A stretch of DNA of 64,000 nt from Phytopythium helicoides. Taxonomy: Eukaryota > Oomycota > Peronosporomycetes > Pythiales > Pythiaceae. Below, piece after piece: positions 1 to 11,368 of the stretch; the first letter of the stretch is position 1; every line of letters begins with the position of its first letter. Both the position numbers and the translations under genes were made by a program. Below the pieces are notes generated by a model. That model saw only the letters and a list, made by a program, of their open reading frames with translations. It made no database searches and had not been told where the DNA came from. The stretch spans positions 496,001 to 560,000 of the forward strand of contig JANFNE010000003.1 in NCBI GenBank assembly GCA_024867545.1, given 5' to 3'.

Positions 1-2309
1 GCGGCGAACACTGGCTCGTAGATGGTCGAGTCGATCGGCATCTGCCAATACGTCCGAGCAGCACGCGACTCCAACGTCAGCAGCAGACGGCCGATATGCT
101 CAATCGGCTTGACTCCAAACGCACGGCCAGCCAGAAACACGCCGTAGTAGGCGTTCACAGCCTCGCTCACACTCTCTTGGGACTTGCCACCTTCGAGAGT
201 GTACACACCACTAGCGAAAGAGTGGCCATCGAACCACGAAAAGTGGCGAGCTAGCGGGAAAAAGCGGCTGCAGCAGAACATGACGTCAGACTACCAGTAA
301 ATGCATGGCAGGCAAAAGGAAAATGTCGTAAACGTACTCGTCGTGGACCGGACTGGCGATGTCACGAGCAATCGACATGACAGCAGCTCGGTGCGTCTCG
401 GCAAACTCGGGACGGAACTTGGCGACGACAGCCACTGCGTACAGGAAGTAGCCATAGTGGAAATGCTGCACCACCATCAAAACACTTGCGTCAAACATTC
501 TGATTCCCCCATGGATTTTGGAATCAGTCGGCTTGAACTTACATGATCGTTGTACCAGCCATTGCCGAAATCCGTCATCCAGAAGACACCCTTGAGACCG
601 TTCAGCGAGCACAGACCACCCCAGCTACGCTCGTACACAAAGTGGTCGCCGTTGGCACCGACCAGCCATGGAGTCACCCACTCCTCAACCTGGTCGATCA
701 ACGTTTCACGGGCGGTAGTGTTGCCCAACTTGTCGGCAATCAGCGCGAGACGAATCTGGCGAGCAATTTCCTTGCCAAAGTAGTACGGATCCTGCGCCTC
801 GGGGGTGTAGTTTGAGTCCAAAATGAGCGCAGCGGCGATCTCTCCCTTGAGGCGGTCAGGCACGGGAGCCATCGACGAGTCATCCGCCGCATCGAACGTC
901 GTGGTGGGCAGCTGCTCCGTCAAGCGCCAGCACGAACCACGCACCGCTGTCATGTACGACTTCAACGTTCGGTATCCAAGTGTTGAAAGCACCTCGAAAG
1001 AATCGTCGGTCGCAAAAGTTGCCACATGATGCGGGTTGGCCAGCATCAGCAATGCTGGACTGACGTTGCTGCTAACTGGGCGGAACTTCGACGTCGTCCA
1101 GCAGAATGTCACATCACCTCGAGCCTGGCTGTCATCAGCATCATCCACGGAGAACTCGAGCGTAGATGAAACCGGGTAGACGTGTGCAGATTCGTCCAGG
1201 AGACGGATTGTCTCCTCTGCCTTGTCGCCGTTCGGCACCACAGCAAGACGCGCCGCACCTGAGTAAAAATTCGAGTCCACAAGGCGAATATTGGTAGGCG
1301 TCGTCAGCTCTCCGCGGAAGTTGTACGGACGGTAGTCCTTCTCATTCGCAAACTGCAGACGCAACGTCCGCGGCTCGCCAAAGTAAAGCAGCCACTTCTG
1401 ACGCGCTAGCCCAGCAGGAACCGAATCATCTGCTGACCTGGTGCTGTTTTCGCTGTGAGCACCGTACACAAGCACGTCGAGCTCAAAGCGTTGCGACGTC
1501 CACTGCTGCAGCTCGGCAGCGGGAGCCGCAGGGTCTTTGTCCACCACTTGGTCGCCATTCACGCTCAGCACGGTCGCGTTGAATTCGAGCACCGGGATGA
1601 TGCGCTGGTACTCGACCGTCACGTACGGCGCTCCTCGCACGAGCAGCGCCTTCATCCACTGGTCGGGGTCGCTGCTGAAGTGGTACTTCACGGTCACCGA
1701 CAGCGAGTCAAAGGCTTCAACATCTCGCACCGTGCTGTTTCCATCTCCGAGCAGCGCCGTGGAGTGGTTGGCCTGGTCCACGGCCTGGCTGTATCCCGCA
1801 AAGCTGGCGTCCACGTTGAAGTACTCGGTCACGTCGTCCTTGGTGGCCACTCTCCGCGAGTCGCCGTACGAGATCTCGAGCCTCTTGGGCATGCTGCGCA
1901 CCGTGTACGGGCTGAGCGTGACCTGCCCCGCCCCAACGTTGAGTCCATGCCCGTCGCCCACGAGCAGGTTGGTCCAGAACGCGTTCGTGGGGATCGCGCG
2001 GCCATGCACCGACACGAGCCGCGGCGGGATCGGGTGCAGCTTGGAGATGAACGGCGGTGCGAGCGTCAGCAGCTCCTCGTCCGTCAGCCTGGCGGTCTGC
2101 GGCGCGGGCGCCGCCTTGGCCTTGGCCGCCTGCGCCTTGCGATGACCCGCAGCCGCCACGTGCCAACTGAGCAAAACGAGCAGCACGACGGCCACCGGCA
2201 CCGCCACGAACAGCGCGCGGCGCCGGCGGTTCTGGCGGCGCACGGCGTCTCCAGGCTCGGCGTCTGCGCGGCGCGCGGGCAGCAGCGGCGACGACTCGTG
2301 CGGCGCCAT
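1..2309 (-). CDS. GH81 endo-1,3-beta-glucanase, membrane-anchored (3' end outside window)
   Basis: Hydrolyses 1,3-beta-glucan, the main oomycete wall polymer, so a role in wall remodelling is likely. Exons on the minus strand are 2309-543, 465-338 and 267 to beyond base 1; both introns (77 and 70 bp) have GT-AG ends and keep frame. The N-terminus is basic, followed by one hydrophobic anchor (about residues 32-54), giving a type II membrane or cell-surface topology. Next comes the GH81 beta-sandwich (NAFWTNLLVGDG, SPYTVR). The first intron falls inside NDH|HFHYGY, the segment with the family's catalytic Asp; SQESVSEAVN, carrying the paired acidic residues, lies in exon 3. The remaining C-terminus is off the window. 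No frame damage is seen. A 5'-truncated inverted copy lies at 6940-7794. Confidence 0.93.
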
Positions 2310-3279
2310 CGGCGGCGGAGGGAGGAAGCAGAAGTGCCCTCCATGAGTTTGGACGCATCAAGAGAAAGATACCAAGAGCTACGGTGAGGGTTTTGGCCAA
2401 TGGGAGGGAGGGATTGGAGGATTCGAGGGAGATGATTGGAGGAAAAGATGGTCACTGAAGCGAATTGAGACTAAATCAGGCGACAGAGTTCCATTTTTTT
2501 TGCGCTCGCGACGACAGACCGGAATCTGGTTTGCGTGCTTTGGCTGCTTGGCGTGCGACTCCCGTCGCCAGTCATTTGCCGCACGTACGTGGCGTCATCT
2601 GTTGAGGCGACGAGACTCGACAGATGCTGCACACTGCTTTGAGTGTCAGGGTGGCGCCGCCTTGATTCACGACACCAATGCACACAACGAAAAGTGAGAG
2701 CTATCCGGATAACTTTTTCGCTCACGAGGGCAAGCATTTTCGAGTGGTTGCAGCGGTGATACCTGTGTCCACGGTCGAGCACCAGATGTGTCAGTTTTCC
2801 GACACAGACGTCGAACTGCGGTCACGTGGACCTGGAGTGGCGATTGATATTGATGTGGGGGCATTCGCTGCGTGGCGAGCGTTCATGAGCCACAAATGAC
2901 CAAGAATCGGTTTGAATATTTCTTATGTGTATTCAGGACATGTCTGTGTTGCACGCAGTACCTGATCGCGCTGGATGCGACACATTTCACTGCATGCTGC
3001 TTCACTTTGGTATGACTAGTGACGCAAAATCAATGATGCAGGCGGATTCGGACGAAATCGTTGATCATCTCGACAGAAAGTTTGATTTTTCGAGTGCGCT
3101 AGCTCAGGGTCAATCGATACGCTGCTTATCAACTTCATCGGCCCTGCAAATGATCAGTCACTTCAAGATGTTGTTGAGAAATGCAACATCTAAATGAACA
3201 CCTGTGAATTGGGAGACAATGGAACGGAACCCAAGGTGGAAGTAGAGGTACCGGTACTGAAGATTAACATGCCTCCCAA
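2310..3279. other. Intergenic: upstream region of GH81 gene, no convincing gene
   Basis: The first ~200 bp form the upstream region of the minus-strand GH81 gene and include a pyrimidine-rich stretch with CCCATTGGCC on that strand. The rest has only short unrelated reading frames (for example 2925-3197 and 3194-3379, plus strand) without recognisable motifs. Part of it may belong to the decayed copy that follows. Confidence 0.5.
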
Positions 3280-3530
3280 AATCTTTGGATATTGGGTCCA
3301 TCGTTCTTGGGCATTAGAGCTGATTGGAGACAATTTGTCAAAGCTCATTCTTGAGGTGCCACCTGAAATGATGCGATGACAATTTGAGTGCTAGTATTCT
3401 GCTGCAGTTTCAAGACGCTAGTCATTCGCGGAAGCCCTATCAGCTTTCAGAAACCTATTCGCTTGAGCATTGAGCAAGCCCCTCCTGCAACCTCGAGTCG
3501 GCCAGCTTTCATGAGTGTGTGTTAGTCTAC
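3280..3530 (+). pseudogene. Possible decayed fragment of the F gene family
   Basis: Translated with frame changes, this stretch gives ALELIGDNLSKLILE and then, in another frame, KTLVIRGSPISFQ. These resemble the LRR-like segment of intact family members (FLQLIGPPLTSLSIE and CPNLKTLVVKNVTIN in F1/F2) in the same order and at similar spacing. Stops lie between the pieces. Similarity is short, so this is a tentative call. It sits just upstream of intact member F1, in the same orientation. Confidence 0.35.
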
Positions 3531-3937
3531 GTGAAAGCATAGCGGCCAGCGCAAAGCATTTCAAGTCAACAGATATCAATGTTGTTGTCAGATTTCCTGA
3601 TCGATCGACTTGCGTCCTCGACAAAATTTCTTGTTTGCGCACGCATACCTTTGACGTCGAGTAGGAGCGCTCCTGGTTCACGTTTCACTTCAGCGAAGTT
3701 TCTTCATTTGACTACAGCCGCTCGGGCATTTTTTTCTCTTGACAAGAATGCTGACGTGATTCTTGCACCCACCCCATATGATGAAATGTGTGAGGTTATC
3801 ATGTGTTGTGCTTGCTTTGCGGGTGATAATACGCAATGAGTTGATATGTCTTGTTACAGAGCAATCATGTTTTAGCGCCATTTGCTGGGTGAACCTCCCC
3901 CGTTGCAGGGATTCTCGGTCAATCCAAGAAATCGGCG

Positions 3938-6172
3938 ATGGCCCCAGATCGGTACGAGTTTCTCCGCCCGTGGATGTGGCCTCTGAGCGGTCAGCTCCAT
4001 CCAGGAGCTCACCACCACCTCATGCATCGAGTTCCCGATTCTAAACACTTCAATCTCGTTCTGAGGCTCCCGGGACGTGGCCACCAACAAGAAGGTTTTC
4101 GCGCAGTTCGCGATGCGTTGGTATTGCTCACGTTACTTGCGCACGTCGACATCAACAACTGGCTCAACGTTTTGCGGGTGCTCTGCGGGCTACGGACTGA
4201 CCTTCGCCCAATGTTGGGGTGGCTCGCGGACGGCACATTTGAAAAGTTGCGGTTTGACATTGTCTTTGACACTGAAGATGAGATGGCGAACCTCCCAAGT
4301 CTTGAGTGGTTACTTCTTGAGCCCGTAAGTGGTTCGGGAAATCCTCGCGACTTGGTTAATACCATGCAACGAGTGCTTTCGCAGGCTCCAGAATACTCTC
4401 GATCGATCAAATATACTCACATGAACGTATTTGTCTCTGTGGCTTGTACTAGTCAGTACAGTTGGTGGAGCAAATTGAAGGCACTCTCGACGCGCAACAG
4501 AGGATGGGAGTTTGCGATTTGCCTTCCGCAGCAAGGAGGTTTCTCGCCCAAATGTTCAATTATTCTTGAGCCTCGCTTAAAAATGGGCATTGTGCGGGAC
4601 CTCCATGACTACCCACGCGCGGTGGAGAATGTTGCTACGGACAGCGGTGGGATTACTATCGAAAATTTTGCCTTTAAAGTGAAGCATGTAGATGAGAACA
4701 ATGGCGATGGAGGCGGAGAAAATCAAGCGATTAGTGCGTACAATTTGGGACGCGTCTTTGAGCGGGTATTTTGCGCTAGTGGATGCACACAGGAACGACT
4801 ACCTTTCCTGAATGTGATTGATGTCATCAGCACGCAACAAACTAAACTTGTGCCAGCGCAATTTGCTCGATTGTGCTCCGCTATTGCTAATTGCCAGCGC
4901 ACTTCACGATTCAAGGTACGCATGGATGATATTGAATACAACAATGACATGAACGAGGATTCAACATCGAGAACCAGAAGCTGGACCTGGCAATGTATGG
5001 CTTATGCACTCTTTTCGCCGTATGCACGTTTACATTCAACTATCACGAGTGTAGATATCGTTTGGAATCGCATGACGCAAGAAGACATTGCAGCAATTGC
5101 TGCCATTTTGAACTCGACTGATGCAACTCAACTCGTTTATGATAGGGAAAGTCGCTTCATCAGCAACCGTGACCAAAGTCTCCGGATGCTGAAACAGGGA
5201 GCAAAACTCACGGCGAAGCTGCTACATGGAGAGTACGAAGAATTTCGCGAACACCCCGCAAGCTGGGAGCTCGGAACGGATGTTTATGGCGTCCAAGTGC
5301 TCCATGATGAGCATGGGAGCTCGGAAATTATCGTAGTAGTCCCAGGTTATGGAGTTTGCTCAGTAGCTCGTGATGAGTTGATACCAACTCTAATGGTATC
5401 TGAAACATACAATCCTGTTACTGCCCTGGACATCCATTTGCCATGGGGAAGTGAGCATAGGTGCTTGCCAGAGTTTCTGCAACTTATTGGACCACCGTTG
5501 ACGAGCCTCTCAATCGAAGCATTTGCTGTTAGCCTCCCAATATCAGCAATCCTCCAATTTTGCCCGAATCTCAAGTCCCTTTCTCTCAAATATGCCAGAA
5601 TCAATACTAAAGTATTCCTTCAAGCATACGAGGCAGGTGGTCTGCGACTCGAAGACTTGGATTGCTGTTTTGACGATGAATTCATGCTCATGGACGAGCT
5701 GAAAGACAAAACTAGGCCCTTGGGGAAAACATTGAAGGGGTTAACATGCTATACGCATCTTTGGGAGGATGTCAAGCATTCACTAGCATATGCCTGGAGA
5801 ATGATGGAGCTGAACACTGTTCTTGAGTTCTTCCATCTAATTGTCAGCCAACACGAGTATCTCTCCGAAATTGAGACAGACTTTGTAGCAGAGTTTCACA
5901 AAGTGCCGCTCGCAGTAGCACGCTCCCCGTTGCCTCTAGAGTGCCGCATCGCGTTTATCAGCGTCTTTACACCCTCCTCTCAACCGAATCCAGCAAAGCG
6001 AGCGAAGCCAAACCCTGCGTGTCAACTGATGCAAGCCTCCCAAGATTGCCCAACGAAGGGACCACGATTGTTGACGACTCCGTCTCCAGATGTTATGTTC
6101 CGGATCTTTGATTTCGCAGCACAAAATGTGTTTCGTCGAGTGTATGCTTCAAAGAATTACCGGTACATGTAG
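3938..6172 (+). CDS. F-family protein F1 (744 aa, unknown function, LRR-like)
   Basis: Single-exon gene, intact. I do not recognise the family; eight members lie in this window and define it. F1 starts with a Trp-rich motif (YEFLRPWMWPLSGQL), then an RDALVLLTLLAHVD helix. A central block has ARLCSAIANCQRTSRF and WQCMAYALFSPYARLHS, followed by VPGYGVCSVARDEL. The C-terminal third looks like leucine-rich repeats (CPNLKSLSL, LEDLDCCFDD, TLKGLTCY). A basic patch (NPAKRAKPNP), possibly a nuclear-localisation signal, precedes an F-box-like end (PDVMFRIFDFAAQNVFRRVY). No signal peptide or membrane segment is visible, so it is probably intracellular. Closest relative in the window is F4. It lies between the two inverted GH81 sequences. 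Confidence 0.85.
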   Translation: MAPDRYEFLRPWMWPLSGQLHPGAHHHLMHRVPDSKHFNLVLRLPGRGHQQEGFRAVRDALVLLTLLAHVDINNWLNVLRVLCGLRTDLRPMLGWLADGTFEKLRFDIVFDTEDEMANLPSLEWLLLEPVSGSGNPRDLVNTMQRVLSQAPEYSRSIKYTHMNVFVSVACTSQYSWWSKLKALSTRNRGWEFAICLPQQGGFSPKCSIILEPRLKMGIVRDLHDYPRAVENVATDSGGITIENFAFKVKHVDENNGDGGGENQAISAYNLGRVFERVFCASGCTQERLPFLNVIDVISTQQTKLVPAQFARLCSAIANCQRTSRFKVRMDDIEYNNDMNEDSTSRTRSWTWQCMAYALFSPYARLHSTITSVDIVWNRMTQEDIAAIAAILNSTDATQLVYDRESRFISNRDQSLRMLKQGAKLTAKLLHGEYEEFREHPASWELGTDVYGVQVLHDEHGSSEIIVVVPGYGVCSVARDELIPTLMVSETYNPVTALDIHLPWGSEHRCLPEFLQLIGPPLTSLSIEAFAVSLPISAILQFCPNLKSLSLKYARINTKVFLQAYEAGGLRLEDLDCCFDDEFMLMDELKDKTRPLGKTLKGLTCYTHLWEDVKHSLAYAWRMMELNTVLEFFHLIVSQHEYLSEIETDFVAEFHKVPLAVARSPLPLECRIAFISVFTPSSQPNPAKRAKPNPACQLMQASQDCPTKGPRLLTTPSPDVMFRIFDFAAQNVFRRVYASKNYRYM

Positions 6173-6939
6173 CTCACGCTGGCTGCTTACCTGGAGCAGT
6201 CGGAAGTGCGGCTTTGCCGAACCTTGTCCTCTACTTCAAATCGTGGTGGAGCATTTCGACTCGACACCCAGTTTTATTCCAGGCTTGACTTACCTATTTT
6301 GTTTTTTGTTTTTTGTTTTTTTTTTTTCTCGAGTAGCACTTGACAATTCTCGCCACATATCAAACAGAAGTGGTGTCCGATTGCGAGTGCCACTTCTCCA
6401 CTCTCAAATACTCGTGCCTGCATAGGAATGCCCGCAACACAATCGCGATAACTAAGGAATAAATGAATAACTCGTTCCTTTACCAAATGTGCATGGGTTT
6501 TTGGAAGTTGACGACTGTAAGCAGAGCGAGTATGTTAAGCAGCGAGGGTGATGTTTTTGTAGGAGAAAACACTAGCATACGTGGTAGCTCTGCATTTTGT
6601 TAAGCAGCCTGGCTGTGTCGATTCGAGCTCTACAGCAGAGATGTAGTGCGCGTGACGACCGATACTTGGGTGTCACGTTTACAACTGTCGCCATCGCGTA
6701 CTATTCACTCGCACTGCTCTCTGCGATTGGTATGATCGAGGGCTGAATCTCCGATTTCCCTGATTTTGGAGCATCTATGAAAAAATCGACTCCTACACAA
6801 AGTGTGCAATTATGGCAATTCAAAGTCGTAGAATCATAACAGGGAGCTCAGTGTCTCCATCTATGAGCAGGCTGCTTGCATCCATGCTGTCACGGGGATC
6901 CTTAGCGTTTTCTTGAGATGTAATATTTGAGGTTGCTGC
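6173..6939. other. Intergenic, T-rich tract, no gene seen
   Basis: Downstream region of F1. Contains a T-rich tract at about 6297-6330 (TTTTG units, then a T run), possibly part of the F1 3' end. No reading frame with recognisable motifs. Confidence 0.5.
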
Positions 6940-7794
6940 ATGAAGCACAACGGCTACTTCCTGTACGCAGTGGCTGTCGTCGCCAAGTTCCGTCCCGAGT
7001 TTGCCGAGACCCACCGAGCTGCTGTCATGTCGATTGCTCGTGACATCGCCAGTCCGGTTCACGACGAGTACGTTTACGAACTTTTACTTTGCTTGCGATG
7101 CATTTACCGGTAGTCTGACGTCATGTTCTGTTGCAGCCACTTTTTCCCGCTGGCTCGCCACTTTTCGTGGTTCGATGGCCACTCTTTCGCTAGTGGTGTG
7201 TACACTCTCGAAGGTGGCAAGTCCCAAGAGAGTGTGAGTGAGGCTGTGAACGCCTACTACGGCGTGTTCCTGGCTGGTCGTGCGTTTGGAGTCAAGCCGA
7301 TTGAGCATATCGGCCGTCTGCTGCTGACGTTGGAGTCGCGTGCTGCTCGGACGTACTGGCAGATGCCAATCGACTCGACCATCTACGAGCCAGTGTTCGC
7401 CGCCAACAAGATGACAGGCCAGGTGGCTGCTACCAAGGTGTCGTACACGACGTGGTTCGGCCCGCAGCCTGAGCACATGCACCTGATCAACATGATCCCG
7501 TTTACGCCGATCACGCCGGTGTTTATCACCCCAAGCTACGTGCGTGATGAGTACCCTGTGCTTCAACAGCAGGCGTTAGACCGTGTGTCGGATCCGATCG
7601 AGGACCGCTGGCTCGGATACGCCGATCTGGATCTTGCCATCATCGACCCGGCACGCGCGTGGGACGAAGTGCGGAAGCTTACATTCTTCGACGACGGCAG
7701 CTCGCTCACGAACTCACTGTACTGGATTGCGACGAACGCGGCTGCGTCGGGCATTGACGTTTCGCAATGGGCGATCGCTTCGTCGGCAAACTGA
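6940..7794 (+). pseudogene. 5'-truncated GH81 glucanase copy
   Basis: Nearly identical on the opposite strand to the 3' part of the GH81 gene at the window start (7355-7403 matches 1-50 reversed with about one difference). Homology begins at GYFLYAVAVVAKFRPE, preceded by an ATG at 6940 in frame. The same intron is kept (7068-7136); exon 2 runs 7137-7794 to a stop. The SQESVSEAVNAYYG catalytic segment is present, but the N-terminal beta-sandwich and the NDHHFHYGY segment are missing, so activity is unlikely. It could encode about 261 aa. Because the window cuts the intact gene, this copy also shows what the missing C-terminus probably looks like (it ends DVSQWAIASSAN). Confidence 0.85.
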
Positions 7795-7836
7795 AGCAGG
7801 GGACTCAAGTTTTGATGCAGTTTTTGGAGCGGAGAA

Positions 7837-7876
7837 AGAGAGAGAGAGAGAAGATGAAAAGGAGAAAGAGAGTTGT
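7837..7876. repeat. GA-rich simple repeat
   Basis: AGAGAGAGAG-type purine tract just after the truncated GH81 copy. Confidence 0.8.
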
Positions 7877-8055
7877 GTGTAGGGACGCAAAGAGCCCGCA
7901 ATAACAGCACGGTTGCATGCTTGAGTCTTCAATGCAATACAGGGGCCTTTGCTGGTCGAGTTGTTGGTTGGTAAGAGGATTGTGAGACCCATCACACTCG
8001 CATTCAGTGAGCTTCATTCTGATCCCTTTCATCCGCTTTCTGGCTGGTTCAGCCG

Positions 8056-8367
8056 ATGATGGTGGTGTCCCGGAAGCTGCTGACCTTGGCGTATGTTGTT
8101 CGCGAGCGCACGGCTGCCCGCGGCTTTGGAGGAGGCATGCACGAAGTGCTGCTGGGCAAGAAGATACGAGGCATCGGGGTCGGGAAGTGGAACGGCTTCG
8201 GCGGAAAAGTTGAGAGCTCGGACGTGAGCATTGCGGCCGCTGCAGCCCGCGAGTTGCAAGAAGAAGCCAACGTGAAAGTGCACGAACGCGACCTAGAGTC
8301 ACGCGGGGTGATCACCTGGGCAAGTGAGGGTGGGCAGCCAATTACGAAAAAAGTGCTTTTGAAATGA
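8056..8367 (+). pseudogene. Truncated Nudix hydrolase, MTH1 (8-oxo-dGTPase)-like
   Basis: 103-residue frame resembling the N-terminal half of MTH1/NUDT1 (about 156 aa): EVLLGKKIRGIGVGKWNGFG is followed by GGKVESSDVSIAAAAARELQ and EEANV. These enzymes clear oxidised nucleotides. The Nudix box (GX5EX7REUXEEXGU) is imperfect: the helix-leading Glu is replaced and spacing is one residue longer, and the final Gly is Asn; REL.EE is kept. Translation stops after ITKKVLLK, so the second half of the fold is missing. A splice site joining a further exon was not found. Either a decayed duplicate or a gene with an unseen 3' exon. Confidence 0.6.
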
Positions 8368-8419
8368 AGAAAACTAGCATTCAATGATTCATAGCTATGC
8401 GTGGAAAGAGAGGGAAAAG

Positions 8420-10311
8420 TCAGGACGTCGAGCCGTAGTCGGTGGTGATCACAGTAAAACCCAATGGCTGGGGCGGACGCTGGTAGCGGCGCCAGACTAG
8501 ATAGATGACCGAAATGACGAGATTGAACGACCCACAAAAGAGCCAAATACGCGAGCTCTGAGCCAGCAGCACTCCAGCGAGAACAATGATCTTGGGGATG
8601 GTGATGGCCCAGGCGCCAGTATTGCCAAATGGCACCTGGAATGGACGCTCCGTGTCCTTCTCAATGTAGCGTAGGCGAAGAAATGCAAAGAACTCGAGCA
8701 GCAGCGTAAGACTGGACATTTGGATACATCAAACGTTAGCAGACAACCCAATAGAAGCAAGAGGTCATATACAACGCACTTGTTGAAAAAGGTGTCCAGC
8801 ACCACGAGAAACTCGAAAGAGAAGTTCATGAGGATACCAGTGGTGACCGTCTGGAAAATGACAGCTGCGATTGGTGTCCCAAAGCGCTGCCATTCAGTTG
8901 TGAGGAAAGAGGGGAGCATCTTGTAGTCGGCAACAGCCCACAGCGCGCGTGAGCTGCAGGCCATTACCACATTAAACTCGCCAAGCGTTGCGATGACGGC
9001 AGCCGCCCCGACCCAGACCCCAAGCCAAGGAGCTACGGACATGGCGATTGTCTCGAGAGAGCCCTCCTCCCAAGTCGAGTAGTCCGAATTCACCATGATA
9101 CCCGCGCCAACTACAACAGTTCACGCACAGTGAGTCCATCGTACAAATTTGCAGTTGTGGTCTCAACCATCAGCATCCTACCAGGAAAAGCGTAGTTGAT
9201 CGTGATCAAAAACATTGCAATCCCAATCGCAATCGGGTAGGTGCGGCCACCATCCTTAACTTCACCCGCGACACATCCGAGAGAGTCCCAGCCTTTGAGG
9301 ATGCACAATTATATCAGCACGACGTCCAGCTGGAAGAACACCTTGTGAGCATGTACCTTGGTAGTTCCATAGAATGGTTGATAAAAACAGCGACCAGTCA
9401 ATCTGCGGAGCTACGCTCCCCCACGTCGCTAGATTGAAAGTCTCAATGCTCATGGGCTCGAGAATAAACGGAGCAAGCACAAACAGCGACATTGCAACAG
9501 AGGCGAGTGCCACCGCACGCATCCCAACTGCGTTGGCTGTAAACACGAGCAGCAATGCAGACGCCTTGACAAACCAGCGCTCAATCCCTGTCAGCGTGTA
9601 GCCGAATCCTGACGCAAGGAACGCTTCAACGTAGCTAAACAGCCAAACTCAAATTATTAGCATGGCGCAGCAGCGAAGGAAAACAATATCGAATTCACAC
9701 TCATACCTGCAGAACAGCACTGGGTACGTAGGCAGATCGCAAACATTGCTGCCAATCGAGTTGAAGGCGTTGATCCAGCCCGCGTACTCACCGAGTCCGC
9801 GCCTCACCCACAGAATGTACCCGCCGTTCTCGTCAATCATCGAGCTCAGCTCCGCCGTCTACAATCATAAACTCACTTCAATCAGCTCACAGCTTCATCA
9901 CCAGCATTATGCTGCGGTTAGCTCCCTCACCATGAGCGCCTGCGGCAGTCCCCACGTGAACGGCAGCAGCACGACCGCGAGCAGCACCGGGTACGCTCCT
10001 GCCGCTCTGACGGCATCCTCCACTCCGAACGGGCCGGCCGCGACGGCAAAGTAGGCGATGAAGCCCAGCGTGATGTGGTTGATGGTGCGGTCCTTGCGGC
10101 GGTGCGCGCCGGGGTCTCGCTGCTCTGCCTCTGCCTCGATGCGCGCGTACTCCTCCTGGCTCTCGAGCAGGTGGTGGTGGCCCACGGGGCTCGGCAGGTT
10201 GCGCCAGCTCTTGAGCGGCGAGCGGTCGGCCGACGACGGCGGCACCAGGTGCAGCGCGTGCAGCTCGTCGCGCGAGTCGAAGCGCGTGCGGATGGTTTGC
10301 GGCTGCGTCAT
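8420..10311 (-). CDS. Amino-acid/polyamine permease, APC superfamily (LAT/PUT-like), 514 aa
   Basis: Integral membrane carrier taking up amino acids or polyamines. Six exons on the minus strand: 10311-9931, 9858-9707, 9634-9357, 9292-9182, 9110-8780 and 8711-8420. The introns are 64-72 bp, GT-AG, and phases fit to give exactly 515 codons including the stop. After a hydrophilic N-terminus (~80 residues), AAGPFGVEDAVRAAG and TWGLPQALMTAEL followed by SSMIDENGGYILWV are hallmarks of the plant PUT/LAT branch of the APC superfamily. Later segments include WNYQGWDSLGCVAGEV and the late-helix motif FLRLRYIEKDTERPF, and several hydrophobic spans consistent with ~12 helices. No frame damage. Substrate cannot be told from sequence; polyamine uptake is inferred from the PUT-like motifs. 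Confidence 0.92.
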
Positions 10312-11368
10312 GACTTCAACTTGGCACGTTCGCGGCGGTTACGGGGCCAATTCGAGGCCGTTCGAGCTCGTTTTTGAGCGCGCGCGTGGCTGACGGAGCT
10401 GCACAGGCCTGGAGAGCGGTGGGGAGCGGCGGCGGGCGCCAGGAAACGCAGCGCGAGGCGCGGCGCAGCGGATTATGGGACGCCTTGGCGTCCGGCGAGC
10501 TTGATGATGAGGTGGTGGCTGCAGCAGCTACAGATGACCTTCACTCTCGCGACTGCTGGGAAGGGGCGTCTCGCTGCGTATGTAGCCGCCGTTTGAAGTT
10601 TAATTACAGTTTTAAGTGGGTAGAAGAAGGTAAAATACGACTGTGGGCGATGGTTTTTACGCGTAATTACGGAAGAGGGCGGGGGCTGGCAGCCAGTCGT
10701 TTCGCAGCGGCGTAACGGTCAGAGCTGCTCGCTTGCTGGTGATGGCAGCGGCTCAGTAGCACTCTTGCAGCACGCCAGGCTCCAGCATCTCGCCGTCATC
10801 GTCGTTAGCAGCGTCCATTGGCACGCTTGTGTGGAGTTTGCTCATCCAACAGCCCGCTGGCGTCTTGCGGGCTTGCTCGAACGTGCGCGAGTGGGTATAG
10901 TATGCAGCAGAGAGCAAAGTGGCGGCTTGCTCTGCGCCGCCTGCACCGGTGAGAGCTCTGCTCTCGGGCGTCAGACGAACGCGGACGAGTCGCCCTACAT
11001 GCCGACAGACTCGCCTGTATGTGTTTGTGCGTTGCATGTTGCAAGATACACTCTGTGCTTGGCCTCTTAGTGGTCGATGTCCAATTTTTCACCTTGCTAG
11101 AACGAACCCGCGCTTACTCACCGCCACGCCGCACAACAGTCGGCGTGTTGGTCTTTCGTGTCGGAACAGTACAATCAACAAATGCATGTTCATGTTGACG
11201 TCGCTTATGCGTCGGAATCGAGGTGAGGAAGAAACTTCGTGGTGGAGATCTTTGATGAAACCAACACAATGACTACAATTCTCTGATCGATCCGAACAAT
11301 ACCCATGCAATGTAATGCACGTACAAATGCATAAAACAATCATGGCTGGAAAACAAAGTACACCGGTG
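10312..11368. other. Intergenic, no gene seen (upstream of permease, downstream of K+ channel)
   Basis: About 1 kb of GC-rich sequence. Short frames on both strands have arginine-rich, non-conserved translations typical of shadows. It serves as upstream region of the permease and 3' region of the channel gene. Confidence 0.5.

Noticed and set aside
1455..2387. 310-codon plus-strand frame opposite GH81
   Set aside because: Antisense shadow of a GC-rich conserved gene; His/Arg/Val-rich with no motif.
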